47,791 bases of DNA from Branchiostoma floridae (taxonomy: Eukaryota; Chordata; Leptocardii; Amphioxiformes; Branchiostomatidae): positions 15,392,660 to 15,440,450 of the forward strand of contig NC_049995.1 in the NCBI RefSeq assembly GCF_000003815.2, in the 5' to 3' direction. A program made the position numbers and the translations under genes. Positions 36,401 through 40,850 of this stretch are shown here, piece by piece (the first letter of the stretch is position 1; each line of letters opens with the position of its first letter). The notes below the pieces were generated by a model, which saw only the letters and a list, made by a program, of their open reading frames with translations, did not search any database and had not been told where the DNA came from.

Positions 36401-39400
36401 GCCGCCCTGCCCGGAGCCCGTTCACCCGTGTCCAGCGCCTGTCCTGCTGCCTGACGCTGCTCTACAGCACCATGCTCACCAACATCATGTTCTTCGGCCG
36501 AGGGGACGACTTTGAGCCGCCAGAACCAATCAGATTCGCTGGGATAGAGATCAACCCGCCTATTTCACTGCCACAGGTACAAAGAAACGATCATCATCAT
36601 CATCATATCATATCCTGTCACTCCACCAATGCAACCATCTTAGGGCAGCAATGTAATACTCATTATAGTATCAAGTCTATTGTCCGTGTGCGGATTCATT
36701 TCCGACTATTCACAGAAAAGAAACTGTAGCCACATGTCAGCCAATATCATCCCCTTTCAATCTGAATTTTATGCTTACCAGAGGACATGCTCACCGGGGC
36801 AAGGGGGCGCATGTCAGGGCATGGGAGCACAGTGCTATTGCAATAAAACATTATTGAAATGGCCTTAATCCATTATGAAACTAAACTTTGTAATTTCAGA
36901 TCATGATCGGCGTACAGAGTGCTGCGATCATCCTACCTGTCAATGTTCTCATCGCCTTCCTGTTCCGTAACTCCGGTCCGCGCGTCGCTAAGGATACCGA
37001 CAAGAAGTCACAGAAGGAAGGGACTGAAGGTCCTGGAAAGGCAAAATCCTCGCTGCCCTGGTGGACTACCTATATAGGTATATTCCTGATTTTGATCCTG
37101 TTTTTGACTGTTTGCAACGGTATTTAGATTTATTGAAATTGCAGACAATGCAAAACATGTCAAACCCAGGCCGACACATACATACATTTATGTCATACCT
37201 GTGACGCGAAAACGTTCGATACGGGTGTTCCGGACCGGGCCATAACTTTCGTATCAGACCGGTTCGAAAGGTGTATCACACAGGCTCCATTCGAATAAAT
37301 CGAACTGTTTCGAGCGGGCCGAGTAAGGCGCCATCGAATGTTCGAATACCTGATTCAGACGTTGGAACATTACTGTTGCACCAGGTTTCGTTCGAGGGCA
37401 CCAAATTTGTTCAACTTCTGGCGCATTTCACATCAAAACAGGGGTTTTCTTAGGTGGGTATGACATAAATGAATTACAACACGGTGTATTCCGCATCACC
37501 CTCGGTCCCAGCCCTCCCGCGGGTCGGATCGCCCTCCGGCCTTCGGGCGAACCGACCCGCGGTCGGGCTGATACCTAGGGTGATACCGTATCACCCGAGG
37601 TGCCAGCCTGACCGCGGATCGCATCGCCCGACCGACGAAGGCCGGAGGTGAATCGGCACTCGGCCCTCTCAAAATGGTTGCGATTACACAGGACAAGCTT
37701 CTTGAGTAAATCATGAGTTTAACTTGATGTATAGCTTTCAAACTTGGAGGTCAGAGGCGAGGCCTATATACAGATNNNNNNNNNNNNNNNNNNNNNNNNN
37801 NNNNNNNNNNNNNNNNNNNNNNNNNNNNNNNNNNNNNNNNNNNNNNNNNNNNNNNNNNNNNNNNNNNNNNNNNNNNNNNNNNNNNNNNNNNNNNNNNNNN
37901 NNNNNNNNNNNNNNNNNNNNNNNNNNNNNNNNNNNNNNNNNNNNNNNNNNNNNNNNNNNNNNNNNNNNNNNNNNNNNNNNNNNNNNNNNNNNNNNNNNNN
38001 NNNNNNNNNNNNNNNNNNNNNNNNNNNNNNNNNNNNNNNNNNNNNNNNNNNNNNNNNNNNNNNNNNNNNNNNNNNNNNNNNNNNNNNNNNNNNNNNNNNN
38101 NNNNNNNNNNNNNNNNNNNNNNNNNNNNNNNNNNNNNNNNNNNNNNNNNNNNNNNNNNNNNNNNNNNNNNNNNNNNNNNNNNNNNNNNNNNNNNNNNNNN
38201 NNNNNNNNNNNNNNNNNNNNNNNNNNNNNNNNNNNNNNNNNNNNNNNNNNNNNNNNNNNNNNNNNNNNNNNNNNNNNNNNNNNNNNNNNNNNNNNNNNNN
38301 NNNNNNNNNNNNNNNNNNNNNNNNNNNNNNNNNNNNNNNNNNNNNNNNNNNNNNNNNNNNNNNNNNNNNNNNNNNNNNNNNNNNNTCTGCAAGAAACAGG
38401 TCTTTTATACTCTAACTATGAATGAAGACAATTTCAGATGTCCAATAGGAAAGGTTGTAAGACAATTCAGACTGAAGACAATTTGGATTCCAAAGAAAAC
38501 AAAGCTAAGCCAAAGTCAAGCTGAAGACAATTTGGATTTCAAAGGATATCAAGGTTAAGACACAGTTAATGCAAATGAGTCAATTAGCTCCTATTGGACA
38601 TCTGAAATTGTCTTCATTCATAGTTAGAGTATAAAAGACCTGTGGATTCTTTCCGAAACGTCTGACCGTTTCGAAACCATATCCAGGTGCTTGAGTAACT
38701 ATTTTTGGCGTAAAAGGAATAGTAGTGAATGAGCAGCGACAGCTATAGCTGCAATACAATCAGATCCAGCCAGAATGGCCCTGAGGAAGGTGATAGGTGG
38801 TCACCAAAACGTTGAATAAAAATCTTGATTCTTTACAAATAATTTGTCATTCTTTGTCAATGATTGCGGACGTTGTTGCCTCCAGGAGTACCTTACTTCG
38901 GACAGCACGGCTCGTACATCGGTGGCGGGTACATCGCTTGGCTCGGAACTACCGAAGAGTCCATGTCCTTTCTACAACGGCAACGTTGGTTGGACGAGAA
39001 CAGCCGCGCTGTTTTCATCGAGTTTATCCTGTACAATCCGCACGTGAACCTGTTTTCGGTTGTGTCGTTGGTTGTGGAGTTCACCAATCTCGGGGCAGTT
39101 TACAAGAGCTCGGAGATTGTTACCGTCAGACTCATACAGCATGACGTCATCTTACTTCTGGTCCTGAGAGGGGTGCTGGCGCTGTTTCTACTCTACTTTG
39201 TGTTTCGTGAAGGTGCGTGCAAATATTTTCATCTCAATATTTCTCCCCTTTTCTCAATGCCTCAGTCAAAGCGCCGGTCTGTCATCAAATGATAGGAAGC
39301 TATCATATAGTACTAAGGTGGCAGTTGTTGGGTATATTCCTATGTTTCAAGACAGATCTCAGAAACAAAGACTACACCTGTAAAAGTCGCACATGCAGCT

Positions 39401-40337
39401 AGAGTATTACGTAATACAAAATGAATCAGGCAACTGGGTTACCTATGTCAATTCTTGGAAGTTTCAGAGAGCGTCTGACTGAAAATGGGTCCGAAGACAA
39501 TTCAATCTGTAGCATTGACTGAAGAAAATTTATGAAGTTGCTTATGTCCTTGTGCATTGCATTTCAGGAAAGTCTCTGATGTCACGGCCACTTGAGTATC
39601 TCTGCGAGTTCTGGAGCTGGGTAGAACTGCTCGTGATCACCGTCGGCTTCTCAACACTCGTCGTCTACTTCTACACACAGAACATAATCGACGAAGTGGC
39701 AGAACAACGGAGGAACGGCAACTCCGTCTTTCATCTGTACAAAAGTGCTGTCAGCTGGTTCCAAATCTCCACCTATCTACAAGGGTTTCTCATCTGCTGC
39801 GCTACGTTAAAGTTCATCCGCCTTCTGCGCTTCAACTCTCATGTGTACGCCTTGTCTATGACGATGAAGAAGTCCCTCAAACCCCTCATGTCTTTCATGC
39901 TTTCTGTGGCTGTCATTCTGTTAGCCTTTATCATAATGATGGCTTTAACACACGGCTCAAATAGCAATGACTATAAGAACATAAGTTCCAGTCTTCAAAG
40001 CCTACTTCTGATGATGTTGGGTAGTTTTGACTTCGACGCCCTGTCCTCGGGTCATAGAATACTCGGCCCACTGATCTTCTTCTCCTACCAGGTTATTATG
40101 CAGTTCTTTCTGCTAACTATTTTCATGGTAATTCTCTTTGAAGTGTACGAGAATGGGGACTGGACGACAAACCCGTACGATATCGGCTTTACTGCATTCG
40201 TGAAGGAAACGGCAGCAGAAGCCATTGACAAGATCAGAGGAACTCCTCTTAAATGTGACAAACCCAAGAAGGAAAGAAGTTATTCGACTGATATGATTCC
40301 TAAGATAAATCGTGGCATAAGTGAGATGTTTGAGTAA
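10157..40337 (+). CDS. Gene B: polycystin-1-like receptor-channel with discoidin, PAN and F-type-lectin domains
   Basis: The 35-exon model stays in frame for 2,116 codons. Exons: 10157-10184, 10924-11082, 13099-13366, 13765-13940, 14330-14465, 14839-14923, 15436-15582, 16089-16165, 16480-16631, 17706-17942, 18985-19180, 19572-19816, 20094-20301, 21007-21220, 22024-22222, 22921-23063, 24261-24368, 26343-26519, 27348-27473, 28174-28288, 30764-30849, 31083-31202, 31991-32140, 32482-32694, 32995-33283, 33638-33765, 34185-34403, 34783-34890, 35278-35456, 35652-35717, 35994-36101, 36363-36576, 36900-37077, 38886-39212, 39568-40337. Every junction is GT...AG with matching phase. Domains: signal peptide, Cys-rich segment, F5/8C (about 63-210), REJ-like (211-409), PAN (410-488), F-type lectin (489-635), REJ/GAIN (636-1394), GPS, TM1, PLAT (1468-1620), TM2-3, channel end. 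Likely an adhesion-type receptor fused to a cation channel. Membrane helices 4-6 and half the TOP domain are missing at the 37776-38385 gap, so the assembled product is incomplete. Confidence 0.85.
10185..10923 (+). other. Gene B intron 1
   Basis: Contains two copies of a short motif AAGTTTGTTTATCG (about 10236 and 10388) and no recognised gene. A minus-strand frame at 10666-10875 looks helical and charged but matches nothing known to me. Confidence 0.45.
11111..11141 (-). repeat. Inverted copy of a 30-bp segment at about 9221-9250
   Basis: ACTTCTATCCACCTGGTGG and TAGTCCTTGG here are the reverse complement of CCAAGGACTGCCACCAGG and TGGATAGAAGT upstream. The pair brackets the first two exons of gene B at a distance of 1.9 kb. 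Confidence 0.65.
11750..11826 (+). repeat. Inverted repeat enclosing a hammerhead-like core
   Basis: Arms of about 23 bp (TTTAATTCTTCAGTAAATG and its inverse) enclose CTGATAA at 11777-11783, a short hairpin (GATGA/TCGTC) and GAAAC at 11802-11806. See the findings for the ribozyme question. Confidence 0.6.
12292..12340 (+). repeat. (CATT)n simple repeat
   Basis: A run of CATT units lies 80 bp before the LINE fragment, possibly the tail of another insertion. Confidence 0.8.
12412..12775 (+). mobile_element. LINE fragment: reverse-transcriptase C-terminal tail
   Basis: A frame ending at 12708 reads [20 protein letters not shown], then GRPR, and [14 protein letters not shown] before the stop. 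The RRxxWFGHxxRM and GRP pattern is characteristic of the C-terminus of non-LTR retrotransposon polymerases. An (ATT)n tail follows at about 12757-12775. It is 5'-truncated and lies in intron 2 of gene B. Confidence 0.75.
13099..13940 (+). CDS. Gene B exons 3-4: F5/8-type C (discoidin) domain
   Basis: Exon 3 (13099-13366, phase 1 to 2) encodes [29 protein letters not shown] and [18 protein letters not shown]: the discoidin jelly-roll core with the A-x-DGdxxTfW and W-x-x-VDLg signatures. Exon 4 (13765-13940) supplies the second half, ending [12 protein letters not shown] and REVGLFG. In relatives such domains bind sugars or phospholipid heads. It is the membrane-distal module of this receptor. 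It is about 148 residues long, normal for the family. Confidence 0.88.
13367..13764 (+). repeat. Intron 3 with a partial tandem copy of the exon 3 end
   Basis: Sequence 13548-13592 (GATCAGGACGTCGCTAGC, TTTATTGTGAAAAGGTAGGC) duplicates the last 30 bases of exon 3 plus its donor. The following intronic text also matches after 13366 (TGTCATCCGTGCAATG versus TGTCAACGGTGCAATG). The copy starts in tRNA-like text GTGAGTTCGATCCCTGGCA at 13454. Spacing is about 215 bp. Confidence 0.75.
13941..14329 (+). other. Gene B intron 4
   Basis: No gene. A short (AACTTTG)n-like polypyrimidine run at 14298-14326 forms the acceptor region. Confidence 0.5.
14330..16631 (+). CDS. Gene B exons 5-9: REJ-like ectodomain region, first part
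   Basis: Exons 14330-14465, 14839-14923, 15436-15582, 16089-16165 and 16480-16631 (phases 1, 2, 0, 0, 2, 1) encode about 199 residues. Features are a Cys-rich start ([21 protein letters not shown]), an [18 protein letters not shown] strand typical of REJ modules (a hydrophobic LP-x-G-x-Y/H turn), then [17 protein letters not shown] and SLSHDPEE/FTYNW-like text at the end. This region resembles the receptor-for-egg-jelly fold of polycystins and PKDREJ. It is separated from the rest of the REJ region by the PAN and lectin exons. Domain limits are approximate. Confidence 0.72.
14466..14838 (+). other. Gene B intron 5, nothing recognised
   Basis: AT-rich intron. The donor is GGG/GTATTT after CGG-GG. 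No repeat was identified. Confidence 0.45.
14924..15435 (+). other. Gene B intron 6, nothing recognised
   Basis: Mixed sequence with a short TATATATATGTAC run at 14968-14985. No coding or repeat feature is supported. Confidence 0.45.
15583..16088 (+). other. Gene B intron 7
   Basis: Holds an imperfect hairpin at 15640-15718 (GTCGCATATATCTCGTCACG and GACGACATAAATGCGAC, with GAATATGCAAAT/ATTTGCATATTC in the stem). No gene. Confidence 0.55.
16958..17760 (+). repeat. Tandem array of the PAN-exon 5' edge with its splice acceptor (about 7 extra copies)
   Basis: Unit of about 75 bp: T-rich tract, GTTCTAGAGTG, GATTGTTCTTGTTTCGACGC, ATCCC, GGGGCTGATATTGCACCGG, TCGAATATTTTT. Copies start near 16965, 17245, 17312, 17393, 17471, 17547 and 17627; the real exon edge is 17706. 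The first copy is separated from the others by a minus-strand LINE tail at about 17041-17110. Each copy keeps a TTCTAG or TTTTAG acceptor, so each could act as a decoy 3' splice site, but most diverge from the PAN reading frame after about 12 codons. Confidence 0.9.
17041..17110 (-). mobile_element. LINE 3' tail inserted in the repeat array
   Basis: Read on the minus strand it ends in ACCTGTACTTAGCCCGGTGTG, AAAATGTGCAATAAAG and TTCTTCAATCAATCAT. This is the same tail as at 25368-25434 and 26898-26957 on the plus strand. Confidence 0.75.
17706..17942 (+). CDS. Gene B exon 10: PAN/apple domain
   Basis: Phase 1 to 1, 79 residues. Six or more Cys occur in a PAN-like pattern: [51 protein letters not shown] and [11 protein letters not shown]. 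The C-x3-CC-x4-C-x2-F-x-F core and the late K-x-K/C pair fit PAN/apple modules that bind protein or carbohydrate ligands. It is carried by one symmetrical exon, which fits acquisition by exon shuffling. Its 5' edge is the template of the upstream tandem array. Confidence 0.82.
18165..18255 (+). repeat. (ATAAT)n pentanucleotide microsatellite
   Basis: Uninterrupted ATAAT units over about 90 bp. Confidence 0.95.
18550..18702. other. Assembly gap, 153 N
   Basis: A run of N within gene B intron 10. The flanking exons are phase compatible, so no coding loss is implied. Confidence 1.
18840..18960 (+). repeat. Dispersed repeat with hammerhead-like core
   Basis: CTGAAGA at 18840-18846, one extra base, GAGTGA/TCACTC stem (848-853 with 860-865) and GAAAC at 18866-18870. 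It is followed by ATCCAGTTG and TTACCTGGATGTCTAAC, which recur at 35900-35960. Relatives lacking the first half lie at 19499, 35872, 38652 and 42907. Confidence 0.6.
18985..19816 (+). CDS. Gene B exons 11-12: F-type-lectin-like (fucolectin/F5/8C) domain
   Basis: Exon 11 (18985-19180) encodes [33 protein letters not shown] and [15 protein letters not shown]. Exon 12 (19572-19816, phase 2 in, 1 out) begins IVIYNRMD and ends [13 protein letters not shown]. The pattern (VA-x-GRP...SG, AVDG, GSC-x-H, NPW-x-x-x-L, then I-x-NR) is that of F-type lectins, which bind fucose in relatives. In the classical fucose site there are His and two Arg residues; H of YHSH and R of NR are candidates, but the double-Cys/RL block after NRxD is replaced here, so sugar binding is uncertain. 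Length is about 147 residues, normal for the family. Confidence 0.82.
19203..19262 (+). repeat. Single end of a MITE related to 24996-25214
   Basis: TAACGCTAGTTCACCTTTAT, CCGCGGGGTAAC and AAACAGGGTAT match the left end of the complete element. The other terminus is not found here. Confidence 0.65.
19410..19478 (+). repeat. tRNA-like fragment
   Basis: GTATAACGG near the start and a B-box-like GGGTTCGAATTCC near the end. No acceptor stem can be formed with confidence, so it is listed as SINE-like. Confidence 0.4.
20094..23063 (+). CDS. Gene B exons 13-16: REJ region, second part
   Basis: Exons 20094-20301, 21007-21220, 22024-22222 and 22921-23063. The text includes [59 protein letters not shown] and the REJ hallmark [20 protein letters not shown] (conserved Cys plus P-x-x-G), then [13 protein letters not shown] and DNRIFITA. 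Phases 1, 2, 0, 1, 0 join without conflict. In the family this extracellular region links ligand-binding modules to the GAIN domain. Individual strands are assigned by similarity only. Confidence 0.78.
20302..21006 (+). repeat. Gene B intron 13: dispersed repeat with (GACA)n tail
   Basis: A GGTCCAG-rich patch at 20360-20402 is followed by a dispersed repeat at about 20590-20915. It contains GCCGCTAGGGGGCCCA twice-like blocks (20660, 20785) and CAAATATCATCAGGATC, and ends CTCGAGTTATGCTGTTCACA plus ACAGACAGACAG. A partial inverted relative lies at about 23643-23690 (GGGCCCCTAGCGGCTTG). Confidence 0.6.
21221..22023 (+). other. Gene B intron 14: dispersed repeat and pogo-like MITE
   Basis: Text at 21490-21580 (TTTTGGGTGTGACCCCTATG, GACTCTGGTGGGATAT) recurs inverted at 32200-32335. 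The MITE at 21581-21712 is inserted next to it. A clipped CTTCGG-rich foldback occurs at 21320-21395. Confidence 0.6.
21581..21712. mobile_element. 132-bp pogo/Tigger-like MITE with TA target duplication
   Basis: Terminal inverted repeats CAGTGGAAGCC...GGCTTCCACTG continue into AGTTAATTGCAC/GTGCAATTAA and are flanked by TA on both sides (21579-21580, 21713-21714). The CAGTGGAA terminus and TA duplication fit the Tc1/mariner-pogo group. There is no coding capacity. Confidence 0.85.
22267..22579. mobile_element. Long-TIR palindromic MITE, copy 1
   Basis: Arms of about 115 bp (GTTGGGGTCCCACC, CCAGGCCCCATAGGTCGCTGG, AGAAATTGGACAAA) are inverted on the right (TTTGTCCAATTTGTACTA, CCAGCGACCTGTGG, GTGTGACCCCACCTT). 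The spacer holds ACATGTCGGACGAGTTAGCT and a related inverted block. A second copy begins at 47489. Confidence 0.75.
23064..24260 (+). other. Gene B intron 16: repeat tails and tandem duplications
   Basis: Contents: repeat tail with CAATTAGCCCTCGGGCAAGA at 23419-23453; partial inverted dispersed repeat at 23643-23690; SINE distal block at 23862-23990 (ACCCGCCACATGTGCGA) with (CTGCAT)n at 23955-23980; and a tandem duplication of about 59-65 bp at 24030-24150 (GGCAGCTCGCTCCAGACACT twice). No gene. Confidence 0.6.
24261..28288 (+). CDS. Gene B exons 17-20: juxta-GAIN ectodomain region
   Basis: Exons 24261-24368, 26343-26519, 27348-27473 and 28174-28288 (phases 0, 0, 0, 0 in; last ends phase 1). 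Exon 17 ends LIE with the donor GTGGGT. Exon 18 reads [19 protein letters not shown], then [15 protein letters not shown]. Exon 19 reads [19 protein letters not shown]. Exon 20 encodes a helix with RELAEDLEE. The helical, charged character fits the all-alpha subdomain A of a GAIN domain, as found N-terminal to GPS motifs. No catalytic motif is expected or seen. Confidence 0.72.
24387..24965 (-). mobile_element. Internally deleted mariner element
   Basis: TIRs of about 32 bp (GAGGGGCGGTCAATAAGTAA on both ends in inverted form) are flanked by TA. The minus-strand frame 24473-24790 encodes the N-terminal helix-turn-helix part of a mariner transposase ([42 protein letters not shown]), then jumps to C-terminal text; the DDD/DDE catalytic core is missing. 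At 579 bp it is non-autonomous. It sits 18 bp after the donor of gene B exon 17. Confidence 0.88.
24996..25214. mobile_element. 219-bp MITE with TAACG(T/C)TAGTTCACC termini
   Basis: The left end TAACGTTAGTTCACCTTTAT and the inverted right end ending GGTGAACTAGCGTTA match over about 18 bp. An internal GGGTAACC/GGTTACCC pair follows. A solo left end occurs at 19203-19262. Confidence 0.8.
25368..25437 (+). mobile_element. LINE 3' tail, plus strand
   Basis: AACCTGTACTTAGCCCAGTG, AAATGTGCAATAAAGG, TCTTCATTCATTCATT. Same family as 17041-17110 and 26898-26957. Confidence 0.75.
25517..26036. mobile_element. 520-bp AT-rich element with terminal inverted repeats
   Basis: Ends AGTACACTACCCAAAATCAT and the inverse ATTTTTGGTAGTGTACT. 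The interior is a dense field of AGAAAATTTTCTT-type short palindromes and AAGAAT/ATTCTT words plus an inverted GGGGCAAGCAAA/GGGGTAAGCAAA block. There is no ORF. Confidence 0.65.
26699..26989. repeat. Nested inverted repeats with embedded LINE tail
   Basis: Outer arms: TAGCCTGGTATCCAGCCGTA at 26708-26727 and TACGGCTGGGTACCAGGCTA near 26960-26979. Inner perfect hairpin: ATAGCTCCCGAGTCTCTT near 26730 with its inverse ending near 26774. A LINE tail with GACCTGTATTTAGCTCGG and a CATTC run fills 26898-26957. Flanks at 26600 and 27070 resemble 44160-44270. Confidence 0.7.
27607..27893 (+). mobile_element. tRNA-derived SINE, full-looking copy
   Basis: GGGCGTGGCATAACTGGTAG (A box) and GAGTTCAATCC (B box), then CCCTTGGGAAAGGCACTTTA, CACTTCACCCAGGTG, GGTACCTGACTTTGGTCGG and GTGCCACATTGTCCCCGTCT. 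It lies in gene B intron 19. Confidence 0.8.
28330..29075 (+). repeat. Complex CA-rich microsatellite with ATGCATTCACAC period
   Basis: CA runs are interrupted at intervals by ATGCATTCAC, ATACAC and ACGCAC words. It starts about 40 bp after the donor of gene B exon 20. All Thr/His-rich and Cys/Val-rich frames over it are artefacts of the repeat. Confidence 0.95.
29072..30157 (+). mobile_element. 5'-truncated LINE (reverse-transcriptase C-terminal part, 3' UTR, CATT tail)
   Basis: After the CA repeat a frame reads to a TAA at 29710 and then continues in the same frame. Motifs: [67 protein letters not shown]. The final Cys/His block (C-x2-C...H-x3-C) and the EKGRH word are typical of the C-terminus of CR1-like polymerases. 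One in-frame stop and 5' truncation show it is dead. It ends with GAGCAATAAAATTCATTCAT. Confidence 0.82.
30240..30530 (+). repeat. CA-rich microsatellite, second block
   Basis: Same ATGCATTCACAC-interrupted structure as 28330-29075, so the LINE probably landed inside or beside one ancestral array. Confidence 0.92.
30764..33283 (+). CDS. Gene B exons 21-25: GAIN-like region before the GPS
   Basis: Exons 30764-30849, 31083-31202, 31991-32140, 32482-32694 and 32995-33283. All internal junctions are phase 0; the last ends phase 1. Text includes [58 protein letters not shown] (the NPF-Y segment seen before polycystin GPS regions), [19 protein letters not shown] and [17 protein letters not shown]. 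Beta-rich content and the L-S-x-P-I-x-I block fit GAIN subdomain B. Several N-glycosylation sequons are present. The region ends directly before the GPS exons. Confidence 0.78.
31400..31982 (+). mobile_element. LINE 3' fragment in gene B intron 22
   Basis: The frame 31538-31759 reads [43 protein letters not shown]: the recurrent C-terminal end of non-LTR reverse transcriptases. A 3' UTR follows with GGGCCCCTTGGAAACCAGCT and CTGAAGATGAATAAATAAAA. It ends 10 bp before the acceptor of exon 23. Confidence 0.8.
32200..32335 (-). repeat. Dispersed repeat, inverted relative of 21490-21580
   Basis: On the minus strand: GTCCCAGTTGGAGAAACGTG, AGTTTTGGGCGTGACCCCTA, CAACTCCTGGTGTATTT. Lies in gene B intron 23. 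Confidence 0.6.
33638..34403 (+). CDS. Gene B exons 26-27: GPS autoproteolysis site and first transmembrane helix
   Basis: Exon 26 (33638-33765) ends [19 protein letters not shown]. Exon 27 (34185-34403) continues with [16 protein letters not shown]. Four Cys, the Trp and the HL/T triad make a textbook GPS; cleavage would fall between Leu and Thr codons (34235/34236, about residue 1411/1412). A hydrophobic helix follows ([20 protein letters not shown]), then basic RKADRRD. Cleavage by the GAIN fold is established for polycystin-1 and adhesion GPCRs; retention of all key residues suggests it works here. Confidence 0.92.
34404..34782 (+). other. Gene B intron 27
   Basis: Text at 34470-34570 (GCTGGTTCGTGATTTTCAAC, TGTCGGGAGAAAGAGTTGCC) resembles 19900-19980. 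It is probably a low-copy dispersed repeat. No gene. Confidence 0.5.
34783..36101 (+). CDS. Gene B exons 28-31: cytoplasmic PLAT/LH2 domain
   Basis: Exons 34783-34890, 35278-35456, 35652-35717 and 35994-36101 (phases 0, 0, 2, 2, 2). Motifs: [60 protein letters not shown], then [15 protein letters not shown]. This is the PLAT beta-sandwich immediately after the first membrane helix, where polycystin-1 proteins carry it; in relatives it binds phosphoinositides. Exon 31 continues into the linker [13 protein letters not shown] before helix 2. Confidence 0.92.
35872..35965 (+). repeat. Dispersed repeat GAAACGTCTGAC...GGATGTCTAA, copy
   Basis: CTGAAACGTCTGACTGTTTC, ATCCAGTTGCTTGAGTAACT and TACCTGGATGTCTAATCTTC. 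Other copies: 19499-19560, 38652-38715 and 42907-42972. Confidence 0.75.
36222..36347 (+). repeat. (GAAT)n simple repeat
   Basis: Degenerate GAAT/GGAT units run almost to the acceptor of gene B exon 32. Confidence 0.9.
36363..37077 (+). CDS. Gene B exons 32-33: membrane helices 2 and 3 of the receptor module
   Basis: Exon 32 (36363-36576) reads [20 protein letters not shown], then the helix [18 protein letters not shown]. Exon 33 (36900-37077) gives [20 protein letters not shown], a Lys-rich linker and LPWWTTYIG, with a phase 1 donor TATAG/GTATAT. The W-S-x-x-x-R-P...FTR-x-QR block is diagnostic of polycystin-1 after PLAT. The next expected exon corresponds to gene A 1-154 but is not present before the gap at 37776. 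Confidence 0.9.
37483..37595. repeat. GC-rich foldback hairpin, MITE-like
   Basis: The left arm GGTGTATTCCGCATCACCCT and GCGGGTCGGATCGCC pairs with the right arm GGCGAACCGACCCGC and AGGGTGATACCGTATCACC. CGGCCTTCGGGC forms the tip. A partial third block follows at 37596-37655. Confidence 0.8.
37776..38385. other. Assembly gap, 610 N
   Basis: Lies exactly where gene B lacks its helix 4-6 and TOP exons, and is bordered on both sides by strong foldback sequence that may have broken the assembly. Confidence 1.
38397..38642. mobile_element. Perfect 54-bp inverted repeat around a 138-bp spacer
   Basis: CAGGTCTTTTATACTCTAAC through CCAATAGGA at 38397-38450 is exactly inverted at 38589-38642. The spacer has two direct copies of GAAGACAATTTGGATT. 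Looks like a young MITE or snap-back element. Confidence 0.8.
38886..40337 (+). CDS. Gene B exons 34-35: end of TOP domain and PKD-channel pore
   Basis: Exon 34 (38886-39212) and exon 35 (39568-40337) match gene A exons 6140-6466 and 6838-7607 in length exactly. The channel has the same S3-S6 text; the pore reads [13 protein letters not shown] with LGS at 40017-40025. Differences from gene A cluster in the cytoplasmic tail (for example [18 protein letters not shown], ending SEMFE). The phase 1 start happens to match the phase 1 end of exon 33, so the frame is continuous even though several exons are missing. It could instead belong to another paralogue misjoined after the gap. Confidence 0.85.
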
Positions 40338-40577
40338 CTCATGATAATATCTTAGGTTAATTAAGTTAAAGTCCTTCCCGCGCCTGATGGCGCATAGGGT
40401 GGCATCAACGATCTCGGCTGTTCCATTGACGTTTGTGCATTGCATATACATTAATGGCATGGTTGTTTTTAAATTGACATGTATGTAAATATTGACCATT
40501 GCATGTACGTTAATGTTTGTATGAAGTCCAGGGAAGATTAGTGGCGTGCCCTAGGGCATGTCACTAATGTAGTTTCA

Positions 40578-40594
40578 AATAAAGTCTCAATAAA
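40578..40594 (+). promoter_or_regulatory. Candidate double polyadenylation signal for gene B
   Basis: AATAAA at 40578-40583 and 40589-40594, 241 bases after the stop. The context (GGCATGTCACTAATG, TTCAAATAAAGTCTCAA) is repeated at about 30603-30640, so the signal lies in repeat-derived sequence. Confidence 0.5.
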
Positions 40595-40744
40595 GTCTCA
40601 AGTCTCATCTCCGTTTCAGTAGCCCTTGACCACTCAACTTTGTGCAATTGCTAGCATAGTAGTGTGTGTTCAACTTCCATTGTCTTTTCCGAATGCTGAG
40701 TGCTGATCTGGGAAAGCAGTATGTGCCATTTTTAAGGTTTGGTT

Positions 40745-40826
40745 TTGACTCGGCCGTGAATCGAACTTAATGCAAGTTCTACTGAATGTAAGGCGAACAC
40801 GCTACCAACTCTACCAAAAGAATAAC
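40745..40826 (-). repeat. tRNA-like/SINE fragment between genes B and C
   Basis: The minus strand reads TGGTAGAGTTGGTAGCGTG, TTCGCCTTACATTCAGTAG, AAGTTCGATTCACGGCCGAG: an A/B-box-like layout of about 75 bases. No matching acceptor stem, so not called a functional tRNA. Confidence 0.45.
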
Positions 40827-40850
40827 GCGTTCGGCTGCATTGCATGGTAA

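Larger units (their letters stand above)
37078..38885 (+). other. Gene B intron 33 region with missing exons
   Basis: Holds the GC-rich hairpin (37483-37595), the gap (37776-38385), a perfect 54-bp inverted repeat (38397-38642), a GAAACGTCTG repeat copy (38652-38715) and a degenerate hammerhead-like motif (38781-38810). No homologue of gene A exons 1-5865 is visible outside the gap. Confidence 0.8.

Noticed and set aside
37078-37127. Hydrophobic continuation [13 protein letters not shown] after exon 33
   Set aside because: It is readthrough past a good donor (TATAG/GTATAT) and ends at a stop; the expected homologue from gene A (start of window) is different.
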